DNA of 54,553 nt from positions 1-54,553 of the forward strand of contig ONED01000026.1 in NCBI GenBank assembly GCA_900316755.1, given 5' to 3'. Below, one piece after another: positions 35,390 through 43,428 of this stretch. The notes beneath the pieces were generated by a model. It saw nothing but the letters and a program-made list of their open reading frames with translations. It was not told the origin of the DNA and did not search any database. Each line of letters starts with the position of its first letter. Within the stretch, counting starts at the first letter, position 1. Position numbers and translations under genes: made by a program. This DNA is from an uncultured Eubacteriales bacterium. GTDB lineage: Bacteria > Bacillota > Clostridia > Lachnospirales > Lachnospiraceae.

Positions 35390-35497
35390 CACAGAATTGT
35401 AGAGAAATCTCGAAAAATGCGCACGAAAAGGATTGCTTTTTGCCGCTCCTGTGCGTATGATGGTGGTGCAGGATAAGGAAAGGCGGAAGGAGAGCAT

Positions 35498-35629
35498 ATG
35501 CTGAATTTTGAAGAAGAATTAAAGAAATTCAAACCATGTCTGGAAGTGGAAGAGATAGAAGAGGCAGTATATCAGGAAGATTTGACGGATATGACTGATA
35601 TTCTAAAGGAAGTTATGCAGCAGAAATAA
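35498..35629 (+). CDS. Small acidic protein, 43 aa
   Basis: This 43-codon ORF (MLNFEEELKKFKPCLEVEEI and on to EVMQQK) is preceded by GGAAGGAGAG and ends 10 nt before the TPR gene, so it is probably expressed with it. It is acidic, helical, and contains one Cys. I know of no function. The tight spacing, strong ribosome site and coding-like composition support a real gene. The 108 nt before it hold only very short frames. Confidence 0.6.
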   Translation: MLNFEEELKKFKPCLEVEEIEEAVYQEDLTDMTDILKEVMQQK

Positions 35630-35639
35630 AGAGGTGACG

Positions 35640-37004
35640 GTGAGTCAAGTGGAATATACAAAAAAGTTTTTATATCAATCCAATCAATGGTATAATGATG
35701 GTCTGAAGAAAGCGAATATTCGGGATTTGTCAGGAGCAATCTCGTCACTGAAAAAAAGTCTGCAATACAATCGGGATAATGTCCCGGCAAGAAATTTATT
35801 GGGACTTGTGTACTATGGGCGGGGCGAAGTTGCAGAAGCACTGGTGGAGTGGATTATCAGTAAGAACATCAAATCCCATGGAAATATTGCGACCTACTAT
35901 ATTAAAAGGGTACAGGAATCGCCAAGTGAGCTGGAAGCAATTAATCAGGCAATCAAAAAATACAATCAGTGTCTGGTGTATTGTGAACAGGGCGGGGAAG
36001 ATTTGGCTGTGATTCAGCTTCGGAAAGTGGTTGCGGCCCACCCTACATTTGTGAAAGCCTATCAGCTTTTGGCGCTCCTTTATATGAATTCAGAACAGTA
36101 CGCGAAGGCGCGCCAGATGATTCGCAAGGCGCACAAGCTGGATACGACCAACGAGACCACGCTCCGGTATATGCACGAGCTGAAGCAGCTGCGCACAGAC
36201 AAAGCAGCAAAGCTCCGTGAGGAAAAAGAGCAGACAGTTTCCTATAAGCTGGGAAATGAGACCATTATCCAGCCGGTTTCTGCAACGCTGAAGGATAATG
36301 CAACGATGCTGACGATTTTAAATATTGTCATTGGAATTGTTGTGGGAGCAGCCGTGGTCTGGTTTTTGATTGTTCCGACCGTTCGTCAGAGCATGTCTGC
36401 AAAGACAAACAAGGAGATGATTGCGTACAGCGAGCAGATTGCGGCGAGAGAAAGTGAGATCGACCTGATTCAAAAGGAGCTTTCGCAGTACAAGGCGGAA
36501 AGCGAAGCGACTGCCGCGGAAAAGGAAGCTGCGCAGAGTACCAAGAGCAGTTATGAAGCGCTGGTGTCTGCCATGGGGCATTACTATCAGACCGATTATA
36601 AGCGTTCTGCGCTGGTGGACGAGCTTCTTGCAATCCGGTCAGATACCTTGGGTGAAACCGGAAAGACAGTTTACAATGCAATCACGGCGGATGTGTTTGA
36701 GAAAGAGTGCGCGCCGCTTTACGAATCGGCACAGAAAAGCTTTCAGGTGGCCAACTATGGGACGGTCATTGAAAAGATGGAGCGTGTCATAAGCATGCGG
36801 GAAGGGTATGATGACGGAAAAGCGCTTTTGCTTTTGATGAATGCTTACCATAAAAATGGCGATGCGGAAAAAGCAGAGACAGCCTATCAGCGGATTCTCG
36901 CGTTATATCCGGATACAGAGATTGCCTCTCAGGCGACCGAGGTCATGGGAGCACAGGATGCGGCGGGAGAGAATGCTTCCGGAAACCCGTCACCAGAAGA
37001 ATAA
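35640..37004 (+). CDS. Membrane-anchored TPR protein
   Basis: The 454-aa protein has N-terminal tetratricopeptide repeats (about 1-190: 'LSGAISSLKKSLQYNRDNVP', 'FVKAYQLLALLYMNSEQYAK'), one membrane helix (about 223-245), a coiled coil rich in Glu, Gln and Lys (about 255-305), and further TPR-like helices to the end ('ALLLLMNAYHKNGDAEKAET'). The C-terminal tail is 'AAGENASGNPSPEE'. GTG 35640 is chosen because GAGG at 35631-35634 is 5 nt upstream; GTG 35634 would overlap that site. The protein probably scaffolds something at the membrane. The hairpin at 37028-37059 ends its transcript. Confidence 0.78.
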   Translation: MSQVEYTKKFLYQSNQWYNDGLKKANIRDLSGAISSLKKSLQYNRDNVPARNLLGLVYYGRGEVAEALVEWIISKNIKSHGNIATYYIKRVQESPSELEAINQAIKKYNQCLVYCEQGGEDLAVIQLRKVVAAHPTFVKAYQLLALLYMNSEQYAKARQMIRKAHKLDTTNETTLRYMHELKQLRTDKAAKLREEKEQTVSYKLGNETIIQPVSATLKDNATMLTILNIVIGIVVGAAVVWFLIVPTVRQSMSAKTNKEMIAYSEQIAARESEIDLIQKELSQYKAESEATAAEKEAAQSTKSSYEALVSAMGHYYQTDYKRSALVDELLAIRSDTLGETGKTVYNAITADVFEKECAPLYESAQKSFQVANYGTVIEKMERVISMREGYDDGKALLLLMNAYHKNGDAEKAETAYQRILALYPDTEIASQATEVMGAQDAAGENASGNPSPEE

Positions 37005-37027
37005 AGATTACAAAACACGAAAGAGAA

Positions 37028-37059
37028 GGATGTACAGGGTGTGCCTGTATGTCCTTTTT
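37028..37059 (+). terminator. Terminator between the TPR gene and spoIIA
   Basis: GGATGTACAGG (37028-37038), loop GTGTG, CCTGTATGTCC (37044-37054), TTTTT. An 11-bp stem with two G-U pairs. A promoter for spoIIA must therefore act within or just around it; I see no convincing sigma-H site. Confidence 0.85.
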
Positions 37060-37088
37060 CTATGTTCCAAAAAGAGGAGGAAACAGGT

Positions 37089-37406
37089 ATGAAGTATCAG
37101 GTGCAGGAAAACTGTCTTACCATTTTTTTGCCAAATGAACTGGATCATCACAATGCAGAGGAGATTCGGAAGACGGCAGATGAACTAATCGAAACACATC
37201 AGATTAAATGTGTGATATTTGATTTTGCGAACACCAATTTTATGGACAGCTCCGGAATCGGTGTCATTATGGGGCGCTATAAGCTCATTTATCTGTTAGG
37301 AGGAGAAGTATGGGCGGTGCATGCAAACGAGCGGATGAAAAAAATTCTGACCATGTCAGGAGTGACGAGAATTATTCAAATCTATGAGGAGGAAGAACTG
37401 GTATGA
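37089..37406 (+). CDS. spoIIAA: Anti-anti-sigma factor SpoIIAA
   Basis: This 105-aa STAS-domain protein has the phosphorylatable Ser motif 'FMDSSGIGVIMGRYK' (DSSG at 53-56). Unphosphorylated SpoIIAA binds SpoIIAB and frees sigma F in the forespore. ATG 37089 follows AGAGGAGGAAACAGGT; the frame opens earlier, but only across the terminator. Its stop overlaps spoIIAB by 4 nt, the classical tricistronic arrangement. Confidence 0.95.
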   Translation: MKYQVQENCLTIFLPNELDHHNAEEIRKTADELIETHQIKCVIFDFANTNFMDSSGIGVIMGRYKLIYLLGGEVWAVHANERMKKILTMSGVTRIIQIYEEEELV

Positions 37407-37858
37407 CACAGAGGAATGAAATGGAACTGGTTTTTGACAGCCGTTCTGTGAATGAAGGATTTGCAAGGGTGGCGGTGGCAGCTTTTTTAACACAGTTAAA
37501 TCCCACCCTGGAGGAGGTTTCGGATGTGAAGACGGCAGTGTCGGAAGCAGTGACCAACGCCATTATCCATGGTTATGAGAAGGAAATACAGAAGATTTAT
37601 ATCCGGTGCCGTCTTACGGAAGACACTCTGTACATAGAGGTGGAGGATAAGGGAAAAGGAATTGAGGATATTCCGAAAGCCATGGAGCCTCTCTTTACCA
37701 CGAAACCTGAGCTGGAGCGCTCCGGAATGGGATTTTCTTTTATGGAGGCATTTATGGATGAGATTCGGGTGGAGTCCAATCCGGGAGAGGGCACCATCGT
37801 GAAGATGCAGAAAACAATTGGAAAAGGAAGGGAATTATGGACCACACAATCGCTTTGA
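37403..37858 (+). CDS. spoIIAB: Anti-sigma F factor/serine kinase SpoIIAB
   Basis: The 151-aa GHKL-fold kinase shows 'VSEAVTNAIIHGYE' (N box), 'VEDKGKGIEDIPKAMEPLFT' (G1 box) and 'ERSGMGFSFMEAFMDEI' (G2 box). It binds and inhibits sigma F and phosphorylates SpoIIAA. Its end overlaps sigF by 22 nt. The length is normal for the family. Confidence 0.95.
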   Translation: MTQRNEMELVFDSRSVNEGFARVAVAAFLTQLNPTLEEVSDVKTAVSEAVTNAIIHGYEKEIQKIYIRCRLTEDTLYIEVEDKGKGIEDIPKAMEPLFTTKPELERSGMGFSFMEAFMDEIRVESNPGEGTIVKMQKTIGKGRELWTTQSL

Positions 37859-38556
37859 TTCGCAGATCACACGATGGGGATGAAAAGGCGAGGACACAGT
37901 TGGTGGAGGAAAATGTGGGGCTCATCTGGTGCGTAGTCAGACGTTTTCTGGGGCGTGGGGTGGACAGCGAGGATTTGTTTCAGATTGGAAGTATCGGTCT
38001 TTTGAAAGCAATTGATAAGTTTGATTTTTCCTATGAAGTGAAGTTTTCGACTTATGCCGTACCCATGATTTCCGGAGAGATACAGCGGTTTTTGCGGGAT
38101 GACGGGATGATAAAGGTCAGCCGCTCGCTAAAAGAGCTGTCCTACAAAGCGTTTCTTATGCGGGAAAAATTGCAGGAAAAAATGCAGAGAGAGCCGACCA
38201 TGGAAGAATTGGCGGATGCCATGCAGGTGGATAAGGAGGAGCTTGTGTTGGCATTGGAAGCCAGCGGCGAGGTGGAGTCTCTTTATAAACCCATTTCTCA
38301 GAAGGACGGAAATGAAGTGCCGCTGCTGGAAAAATTAGAGGAGAAGGAATGTCAGGAGGAAAAAGTATTAAATAAAATGGTGCTTGCGCAGACGCTGGAA
38401 AAGCTGGGGAAGGAGGAGCGCCGGCTGATTTATCTTCGATATTTTGCAAACAAAACACAGACGGAGATTGGAAAAGAGCTTGGAATTTCTCAGGTGCAGG
38501 TCTCCAGAATGGAGAAAAAAATATTAAAACAAATGCGGGAGCTTCTTTTTGCATGA
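37837..38556 (+). CDS. sigF: RNA polymerase sigma factor SigF (SpoIIAC)
   Basis: The 239-aa sporulation sigma factor has region 2 ('LVEENVGLIWCVVRRFLGRG', 'DLFQIGSIGLLKAIDKFDFS', 'FSTYAVPMISGEIQRFLRDD'), region 3 ('VSRSLKELSYKAFLMREKLQ') and region 4 ('RLIYLRYFANKTQTEIGKEL', 'GISQVQVSRMEKKILKQMRE'). It is the first forespore-specific sigma factor. Position after spoIIAB and the full-length sequence separate it from SigG. Confidence 0.95.
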   Translation: MDHTIALIRRSHDGDEKARTQLVEENVGLIWCVVRRFLGRGVDSEDLFQIGSIGLLKAIDKFDFSYEVKFSTYAVPMISGEIQRFLRDDGMIKVSRSLKELSYKAFLMREKLQEKMQREPTMEELADAMQVDKEELVLALEASGEVESLYKPISQKDGNEVPLLEKLEEKECQEEKVLNKMVLAQTLEKLGKEERRLIYLRYFANKTQTEIGKELGISQVQVSRMEKKILKQMRELLFA

Positions 38557-38605
38557 AATTTAGAAAAGGAACCATACTAATAGCATGCAAGGGAGGTTTG
38601 AAAAA

Positions 38606-38773
38606 ATGGAAAAAGCAAAAAAAAGAATTTGGTTTTGCCTGTTTTTTATAGTATTGACTGCAGTTGTGGTCGGTATTCTTTATTATTACGGACAAATGAA
38701 TGAGCAGTCAGCAGTCAATGAGGGAACATTGATTTCGAGTCTTGGAATGGGACGAAAGCAGTTATGTCGGTAG
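38606..38773 (+). CDS. Small single-pass membrane protein between sigF and spoVAA
   Basis: The 55-aa product has a basic start (MEKAKKR), one membrane helix ('IWFCLFFIVLTAVVVGILYY', residues 8-27), and a short polar outer or lumenal tail ending 'SSLGMGRKQLCR'. GGGAGG (38591-38596) lies 9 nt before ATG 38606. Its stop overlaps the spoVAA start by 10 nt. I recognise no family. Placement inside the sporulation operon suggests a forespore membrane role or merely a coupling peptide for spoVAA. Confidence 0.6.
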   Translation: MEKAKKRIWFCLFFIVLTAVVVGILYYYGQMNEQSAVNEGTLISSLGMGRKQLCR

Positions 38774-39429
38774 GAAAAGAGATACTTTATATTAAAGGAG
38801 ACCAGAACGCGGAAGTACAGAACCGGGATGTTACGTTAGGAGATATTCTGTCCATGGAATGTACAAATTCTCATGTGGTATCGAAGCTGAAAACGGTAAG
38901 GCTGATTCGGGTGCCGGAGAGTGGGCAGCATCGATATGTGGTCTCCATTTTAAAAATCATTGAAAAAATCCATGAGGAATATCCGGGGCTGGAGATTCAG
39001 AATCTGGGAGCACAGGATGTGATTGTCACCTATGAACCTGTGCAGAAGAAAAATCAATTTCTCTATTGGCTGAAAGTGGTTGGCGTGCTGGTGATTACCT
39101 TTACCGGCTCTGCTTTTTCCATCATGGCATTCAATAATGACGTGGATGTACCGAGGCTGTTTTCCCAATTCTATGAGCAGGTGATGGGTGTCCAAAAGGC
39201 AGATTTTACGGTACTGGAAGCAACGTATTGTATAGGGGTTGTGATTGGGATTCTGGTATTCTTTAACCATTTTGGAAAGAAGCGGTTTTCGGTTGACCCG
39301 ACACCCATAGAGGTGGAGATGCGGTTGTATGAAAATGATATCCAGACGACCGTAATTGAAAATTATGCAAGGAAGGAGCAGGAACTGGATGTGGGCAAAG
39401 GAACTCCTATTGGCGGTAATCGGACTTAG
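38764..39429 (+). CDS. spoVAA: Stage V sporulation protein AA
   Basis: The 221-aa protein has an N-terminal soluble domain (about 1-95) and two membrane helices ('WLKVVGVLVITFTGSAFSIM' and 'ATYCIGVVIGILVFFNHFG'), the SpoVAA layout, with the conserved 'FNNDVDVPRLFSQFYEQVMG' segment between them. It belongs to the inner-membrane machinery that moves dipicolinic acid into and out of the spore core. The 3' end overlaps spoVAB. Confidence 0.9.
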   Translation: MSVGKEILYIKGDQNAEVQNRDVTLGDILSMECTNSHVVSKLKTVRLIRVPESGQHRYVVSILKIIEKIHEEYPGLEIQNLGAQDVIVTYEPVQKKNQFLYWLKVVGVLVITFTGSAFSIMAFNNDVDVPRLFSQFYEQVMGVQKADFTVLEATYCIGVVIGILVFFNHFGKKRFSVDPTPIEVEMRLYENDIQTTVIENYARKEQELDVGKGTPIGGNRT

Positions 39430-39805
39430 CTCCGGGGCAATCGTATCGGGCGGGCTGTTTTCTTTTATTGCAAGCCTTGGCGTGGTATCTGACTTTGCAG
39501 ACCGGACGCATACCGGTTCAAAGGTATCTTTGTATGAGGACGCAATTATTTTGGGAGGCTCCCTTGGAAATCTGTTCTGGATTTATCAGATACAGATGAC
39601 AAATGAGCTTTGGCTGCTGATTTTTTTCGGACTGTTCTCCGGGATTTTCGTAGGTTGCTGGTCTATGGCACTGGCTGAGGTTTTGAATATTTTTCCCATT
39701 TTTATCCGCAGGGTGAAAATGGTGAAATGTATACCATATATTATTTTGAGTATTGCCATCGGGAAGGGAGCGGGGGCACTGCTTTTCTTCTTCCGGGGAT
39801 GGTAG
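39389..39805 (+). CDS. spoVAB: Stage V sporulation protein AB
   Basis: The 138-aa protein has four membrane helices, beginning 'LLLAVIGLSSGAIVSGGLFS', with 'FADRTHTGSKVSLYEDAIIL' after the first helix and 'WSMALAEVLNIFPIFIRRV' later, typical of SpoVAB. I start at ATG 39389, with AAGGAG about 10 nt upstream and a 41-nt overlap with spoVAA. It acts in the dipicolinic acid channel complex. Confidence 0.9.
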   Translation: MWAKELLLAVIGLSSGAIVSGGLFSFIASLGVVSDFADRTHTGSKVSLYEDAIILGGSLGNLFWIYQIQMTNELWLLIFFGLFSGIFVGCWSMALAEVLNIFPIFIRRVKMVKCIPYIILSIAIGKGAGALLFFFRGW

Positions 39806-39817
39806 AAAGGGACGATT

Positions 39818-40276
39818 ATGAATAGTGGAATGACAAAGGAAACGTATAAGGACTATGTAAAACAAAAGACACCGATGCCGAATCTGGCTGCAAATATGGC
39901 GAAAGCGTTTGTATTGGGCGGAGCAATCTGTGTGATTGGACAGGCAATCCTGAATTATTGTAAGAGCACAGGGATGAAGGAAGATATTGCAGGCTCATGG
40001 ACTTCCATGATTCTGATACTTTTAAGCGTGCTGCTGACCGGATTTAATGTGTATCCCAAGTTTGCACAGTGGGGCGGTGCAGGAGCGTTGGTACCGATTA
40101 CCGGATTCGCGAATTCTGTGGCAGCTCCGGCAATCGAATATAAGAAAGAAGGTCAGGTTTTTGGCATCGGGTGCAAGATTTTCACCATTGCCGGACCGGT
40201 TATCCTGTATGGGATTTTTACCAGCTGGGTGCTGGGATTTCTCTATTGGATTGGAAAAATGATGGGAGTGGTGTGA
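39818..40276 (+). CDS. spoVAC: Stage V sporulation protein AC
   Basis: The 152-aa protein has the SpoVAC signature: 'NMAKAFVLGGAICVIGQAIL' early, 'YPKFAQWGGAGALVPITGFA' followed by NSVAAPAIEYKKEG in the middle, and 'GPVILYGIFTSWVLGFLYW' at the end. In Bacillus it is a mechanosensitive channel for dipicolinic acid. It normally precedes spoVAD. Here the operon stops at this point and opposing genes intervene. Confidence 0.95.
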   Translation: MNSGMTKETYKDYVKQKTPMPNLAANMAKAFVLGGAICVIGQAILNYCKSTGMKEDIAGSWTSMILILLSVLLTGFNVYPKFAQWGGAGALVPITGFANSVAAPAIEYKKEGQVFGIGCKIFTIAGPVILYGIFTSWVLGFLYWIGKMMGVV

Positions 40277-40327
40277 GCCACTCCTATATTATGAGAAAAC
40301 GTGAAAAAATACGCGATTTCTCCTCGC
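40265..40327. terminator. Convergent hairpins between spoVAC and srtB
   Basis: GGAGTGG (40265-40271) pairs with CCACTCC (40278-40284) across the spoVAC stop codon; it lacks a U-run, so it is a weak plus-strand stop. For the minus strand, a short GCGA/TCGC stem (40313-40327) is followed by an A-run on the plus strand (40302-40310), which is a U-run for srtB. Confidence 0.4.
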
Positions 40328-40344
40328 AAAAAAATAGCGGATTC

Positions 40345-41106
40345 TTACGAATCCACTACTTCCTCTGCCACTACAATATATCGTTTGTCCGGCTGTCCCG
40401 TGATACAGGTGCTCATGGTTATCAGCCTGCTGTTTTCATCAATCGTCATTCCCTCGCGGAATTGATTTTTCATGCTCCTTGCATCATAAAGGGACTGAAT
40501 AAATGCTTTTCTGCTTTCCGCATCATCGAAACGAAAGCTGTTCAAAATATGCCGGTTATCATACACAATCGCAGCAAAAATGCGATAGGTTTTTATCTCT
40601 GTCTCTGTATAAATCGTCACCGTTTCATGGGACTGAAAGAACTCCGGGTTTTCAAACTTATGCAAATGTTTAAACATAGTACCGTCTTTCATATCGTGCC
40701 CATAAATCAACGTATTAAAATCGGAAAAATCCTTCGCATTTGCCCTTTCTGTATAAATGGAACCCGGATACCCCTTCACACCTTCAATCGTATGTTCCAG
40801 ATAATAGGTGTCATCCGTCGCGCTCTGCACAATCGGATAATGAATATTCGTATCCTCAATATCAATCCATGCATAAATGTCCGGATTTGTTTCCTTTAAA
40901 GATGCAAAATCAATCGGAATCACAACCGGTTCCTTTTCTTCCACCGGCTCCTCGGGTACTTCCGATACCTCATTTTCTTTTTGTATGTCGTCATAAATCT
41001 GATGATTTTCCTTCTTTTTCACAAAGTAGACAATCAAACACACCAGCCCTGCCAAAAGAAGGATAAGGCTTACTCCAAAAATAATCTTTTTCTTTTTCCC
41101 GTTCAC
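40345..41106 (-). CDS. srtB: Class B sortase
   Basis: The 253-aa membrane-anchored transpeptidase has one N-terminal helix (about 8-29), an acidic spacer, and the sortase fold with 'YAWIDIEDTNIHYPIVQSAT', the catalytic His in 'NTLIYGHDMKDGTMF', the catalytic Cys in 'LITMSTCITGQPDKRYIVVA' and the Arg six residues later. The extra helix region 'FQSHETVTIY' and overall size are typical of SrtB. Its candidate substrate is the SPTTG protein at 29835. Together with the alarmone synthetase it is read from the promoter at 41846-41874. Confidence 0.9.
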   Translation of the reverse strand: MNGKKKKIIFGVSLILLLAGLVCLIVYFVKKKENHQIYDDIQKENEVSEVPEEPVEEKEPVVIPIDFASLKETNPDIYAWIDIEDTNIHYPIVQSATDDTYYLEHTIEGVKGYPGSIYTERANAKDFSDFNTLIYGHDMKDGTMFKHLHKFENPEFFQSHETVTIYTETEIKTYRIFAAIVYDNRHILNSFRFDDAESRKAFIQSLYDARSMKNQFREGMTIDENSRLITMSTCITGQPDKRYIVVAEEVVDS

Positions 41107-41119
41107 GTGTAACTCCCCT

Positions 41120-41800
41120 CTAGGTGAAATACTCTATCCTTTTTTCTTCTACTTCATTTTTTTGCTCACTCTTTGTCAATCGCTGAATCGTCTCATTCAG
41201 GGAAAGCATCTTATCGTCCAGTGCAGAAATCATGTCAGCACACTCCCGCAGCTCTTCGCTGATGTACTCCGGTGCATTTCCTTCAAATTTATAGTAAATC
41301 TTATGCTCCAGACTCGCCCAGAAATCCATGGCAATCGTGCGAATCTGAATCTCCACCTTGGTCTCCACCACGCTGTCCGATAAGAAAATCGGCACCGTCA
41401 CCAACATGTGATAGCTTTTATAGCCGCTTTCCTTCGGATGTTTTATGTAATCCTTAATGGAGAGCACCCGAAGGTCGCTCTGGTTTCCGATCATCTCTGC
41501 CAATCGGTAAATATCGGAAGTAAACGAACAAATCAAGCGTACCCCCGCAATATCATTCACATATTTCACCATATTTTCAATCGATGTCTCATAGCCATAT
41601 CGTTTCAGCTTCTTTACGATACTTTCCGGTGTCTTAATCCTCGTCTTGATATGTTCAATCGGATTATATTGATGTACATGATGAAATTCATCATTTAAAA
41701 TCTCAAGCTTTGTGCCAACCTCTTTCAGCGCTGAATTGTACAGAAACATACACGTCTTCCAGCTGTCAACATCTTCATAATTTCTAATCGCGTCCTGCAT
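41120..41800 (-). CDS. Small alarmone synthetase (RelQ-like GTP pyrophosphokinase)
   Basis: The 226-aa protein is a single-domain RelA/SpoT synthetase: 'IKTPESIVKKLKRYGYETS', 'VNDIAGVRLICSFTSDIYRL', 'KHPKESGYKSYHMLVTVPI' and 'VEIQIRTIAMDFWASLEHKI'. The Asp of DIAGVR and the Glu of VEIQIRT bind the metal and nucleotide. It lacks the HD hydrolase and regulatory domains of long RSH proteins, so it only synthesises (p)ppGpp-type alarmones. I start at the ATG at 41800, which GGGAG precedes by 8 nt; the upstream ATG at 41815 abuts its own site. Confidence 0.88.
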   Translation of the reverse strand: MQDAIRNYEDVDSWKTCMFLYNSALKEVGTKLEILNDEFHHVHQYNPIEHIKTRIKTPESIVKKLKRYGYETSIENMVKYVNDIAGVRLICSFTSDIYRLAEMIGNQSDLRVLSIKDYIKHPKESGYKSYHMLVTVPIFLSDSVVETKVEIQIRTIAMDFWASLEHKIYYKFEGNAPEYISEELRECADMISALDDKMLSLNETIQRLTKSEQKNEVEEKRIEYFT

Positions 41801-41845
41801 CAGCAATTCTCCCATCCCTTCCCGGGTTATTTTCTATTAATGAGT

Positions 41846-41874
41846 ATTATAACACACTGCAGAGGGAGTGTCAT
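41846..41874 (-). promoter_or_regulatory. Promoter of the alarmone synthetase-sortase unit
   Basis: On the minus strand: ATGACA (41874-41869), a 17-nt spacer, perfect TATAAT (41851-41846), reading toward 41800. Confidence 0.8.
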
Positions 41875-41897
41875 AGAATTCACTGAATTTTAAGATT

Positions 41898-42962
41898 TTA
41901 TAATTCTAATTTCATATCCCCGAATGCAATCCATTTTTTCTTTCTCATAAATTCCGAAATCAAAAGTGTCATCACCGCCGGCAAAAGAATCTGAATCAAA
42001 AGAATCTTCACAAGCACCACCTCCGGTGTCTCTGATGCTGTCATCGTCTGCCATGTCATAATCTGCCCTACAAGACCTGCTGTCCCCATACCGGAGCCTG
42101 TCGCATTATTTGTCATATGGAATACCATCGTCCCAATCGGACCCAGTATCGCACTTGACAGAATCGCCGGAAGCCAGATAATCGGCTTCCGCACAATATT
42201 CGGTACTTGGAGCATAGAAGTTCCGATTCCCTGTGCTACCAGACCACCGATTTTATTTTCTCTGTAGCTTGCCACCGCAAACCCTACCATGTTGCAGCAG
42301 CATCCCACCGTTGCAGCTCCCGCTGCCAATCCGGAAAGATTCAAAATCACGCCAAGTGCAGCCGAACTTATCGGAAGTGTTAAAATCATTCCCATGAGTA
42401 CAGACACAACGATTCCCATAAGAAACGGCTGCTGCTCCGTTCCCCAGTTAATGAGCTGCCCGAGTGCTGTCATAAATTCGGAAATCGGCGGTCCCAAAAT
42501 GAGGCCAACCACCGAACCGGTCCCAATGGTCGCAAGTGGTGTCACCAAAATATCCACCTTTGTCTTTCCTGACACAAAATGTCCAATCTCAATGCCCGCA
42601 TAAGCAGCTAAAAAAGCACCCAGTGGTTCTCCCGGTCCGGCGAGCACGACGGCTCCCTCCACCAAAACGGTTCCTGCCAGAAGTTTACTTGCAAATGCGC
42701 CAACCATACCTGCAATCGCCGCAGACACTACCACCAGCGGGCTCTCTTTAAAACGATACGCAACACCTACACCGATACCGGCTCCTGTCAGTGCTGCAGC
42801 CGCCTTTCCAATAAGAAAAATCATATCCCCGGCAGTTCCGCCAATCAGCGTCCCCACCTGTTGAATGATGGTTCCGACAATCAAAGTTGCAAACAACCCC
42901 TGTGCCATTCCCGTCAGCCCCTCAATAAAAATACGGTTTAGCCACTTTTTTATTGGTTTCAT
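41898..42962 (-). CDS. PTS EIIC-type (PF13303) membrane transporter
   Basis: The 354-aa protein has about nine to ten membrane helices, many short Gly/Ala-rich repeats, and the pattern of the stand-alone PTS_EIIC_2 family: 'FIEGLTGMAQGLFATLIVGT', 'LTGAGIGVGVAYRFKESPLV', 'VDILVTPLATIGTGSVVGLI' and 'GPPISEFMTALGQLINWGTE'. No EIIA or EIIB gene is nearby, so it may borrow other PTS proteins or may not be phosphorylation-coupled. It overlaps the DUF1622 gene start-to-stop by 4 nt, which suggests the two are translated together. Confidence 0.8.
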   Translation of the reverse strand: MKPIKKWLNRIFIEGLTGMAQGLFATLIVGTIIQQVGTLIGGTAGDMIFLIGKAAAALTGAGIGVGVAYRFKESPLVVVSAAIAGMVGAFASKLLAGTVLVEGAVVLAGPGEPLGAFLAAYAGIEIGHFVSGKTKVDILVTPLATIGTGSVVGLILGPPISEFMTALGQLINWGTEQQPFLMGIVVSVLMGMILTLPISSAALGVILNLSGLAAGAATVGCCCNMVGFAVASYRENKIGGLVAQGIGTSMLQVPNIVRKPIIWLPAILSSAILGPIGTMVFHMTNNATGSGMGTAGLVGQIMTWQTMTASETPEVVLVKILLIQILLPAVMTLLISEFMRKKKWIAFGDMKLEL

Positions 42963-43306
42963 TCTTTCATCCCCTTTTCCAAATCTTCTTTTTCATGTCT
43001 GATTTCCCAATGGATTAGGAAGGTCAATAATCCTCGCAGGAAAATAACTGCCCCCAGGATTCCAAGCTCTGCCCATTGCCTCACGACAACGGTACGAAGC
43101 ACTTCACTTCCCATTTTAAATTCCAATGAGAGCGCAATCCCCTGTGCCAGCTCCAGTCTTAATTTGCTGTCATGCCGAATCCAGAGAATAAAACTCTTGA
43201 TGGCAGTAAACACTAAGACAATCACTCCAAAAAGCTCTAAAAGAATCGTACAGACTTCCACGATGTATGTAAGCATTGATTCTATGTTTTGCAGAAATAA
43301 CTCCAT
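42959..43306 (-). CDS. DUF1622 family membrane protein
   Basis: The 115-aa protein matches DUF1622: helices 'MLTYIVEVCTILLELFGVIV' and 'ELGILGAVIFLRGLLTFLIH' around the conserved 'LRLELAQGIALSLEFKMGSE' with VLRTVVV. I start at 43306, where GGAGG lies 5 nt upstream on the minus strand, rather than at the frame opening at 43360. Its function is unknown. Coupling with the EIIC-like transporter suggests a shared membrane role. Confidence 0.8.
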   Translation of the reverse strand: MELFLQNIESMLTYIVEVCTILLELFGVIVLVFTAIKSFILWIRHDSKLRLELAQGIALSLEFKMGSEVLRTVVVRQWAELGILGAVIFLRGLLTFLIHWEIRHEKEDLEKGMKE

Positions 43307-43381
43307 TCCATTGTACCTCCGGTCATTTTTTCTATGGTTTCCACGATTTATTCCTATCATACCACATCTTCGGAAATATTT

Positions 43382-43411
43382 GTATAAAAGAATATCATTT
43401 TGTACAGACTA
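43382..43411 (+). promoter_or_regulatory. Candidate sigma-F/sigma-G promoter for spoVAD
   Basis: GTATA (43382-43386), exactly 15 nt, GTACAGACTA (43402-43411), compared with the sigma-F consensus GYWTA-N15-GGNNANAMTR: one mismatch. The start point would fall at about 43418, next to the ribosome site GAGGTG (43417-43422), so the leader would be very short. Confidence 0.5.
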
Positions 43412-43428
43412 ATCCCGAGGTGATGAAA

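Noticed and set aside
36940-37089. Sigma-H promoter for spoIIA
   Set aside because: AAGGATGT and ACAGGATG resemble the -35 element, but no GAAT-type -10 lies at the right distance.
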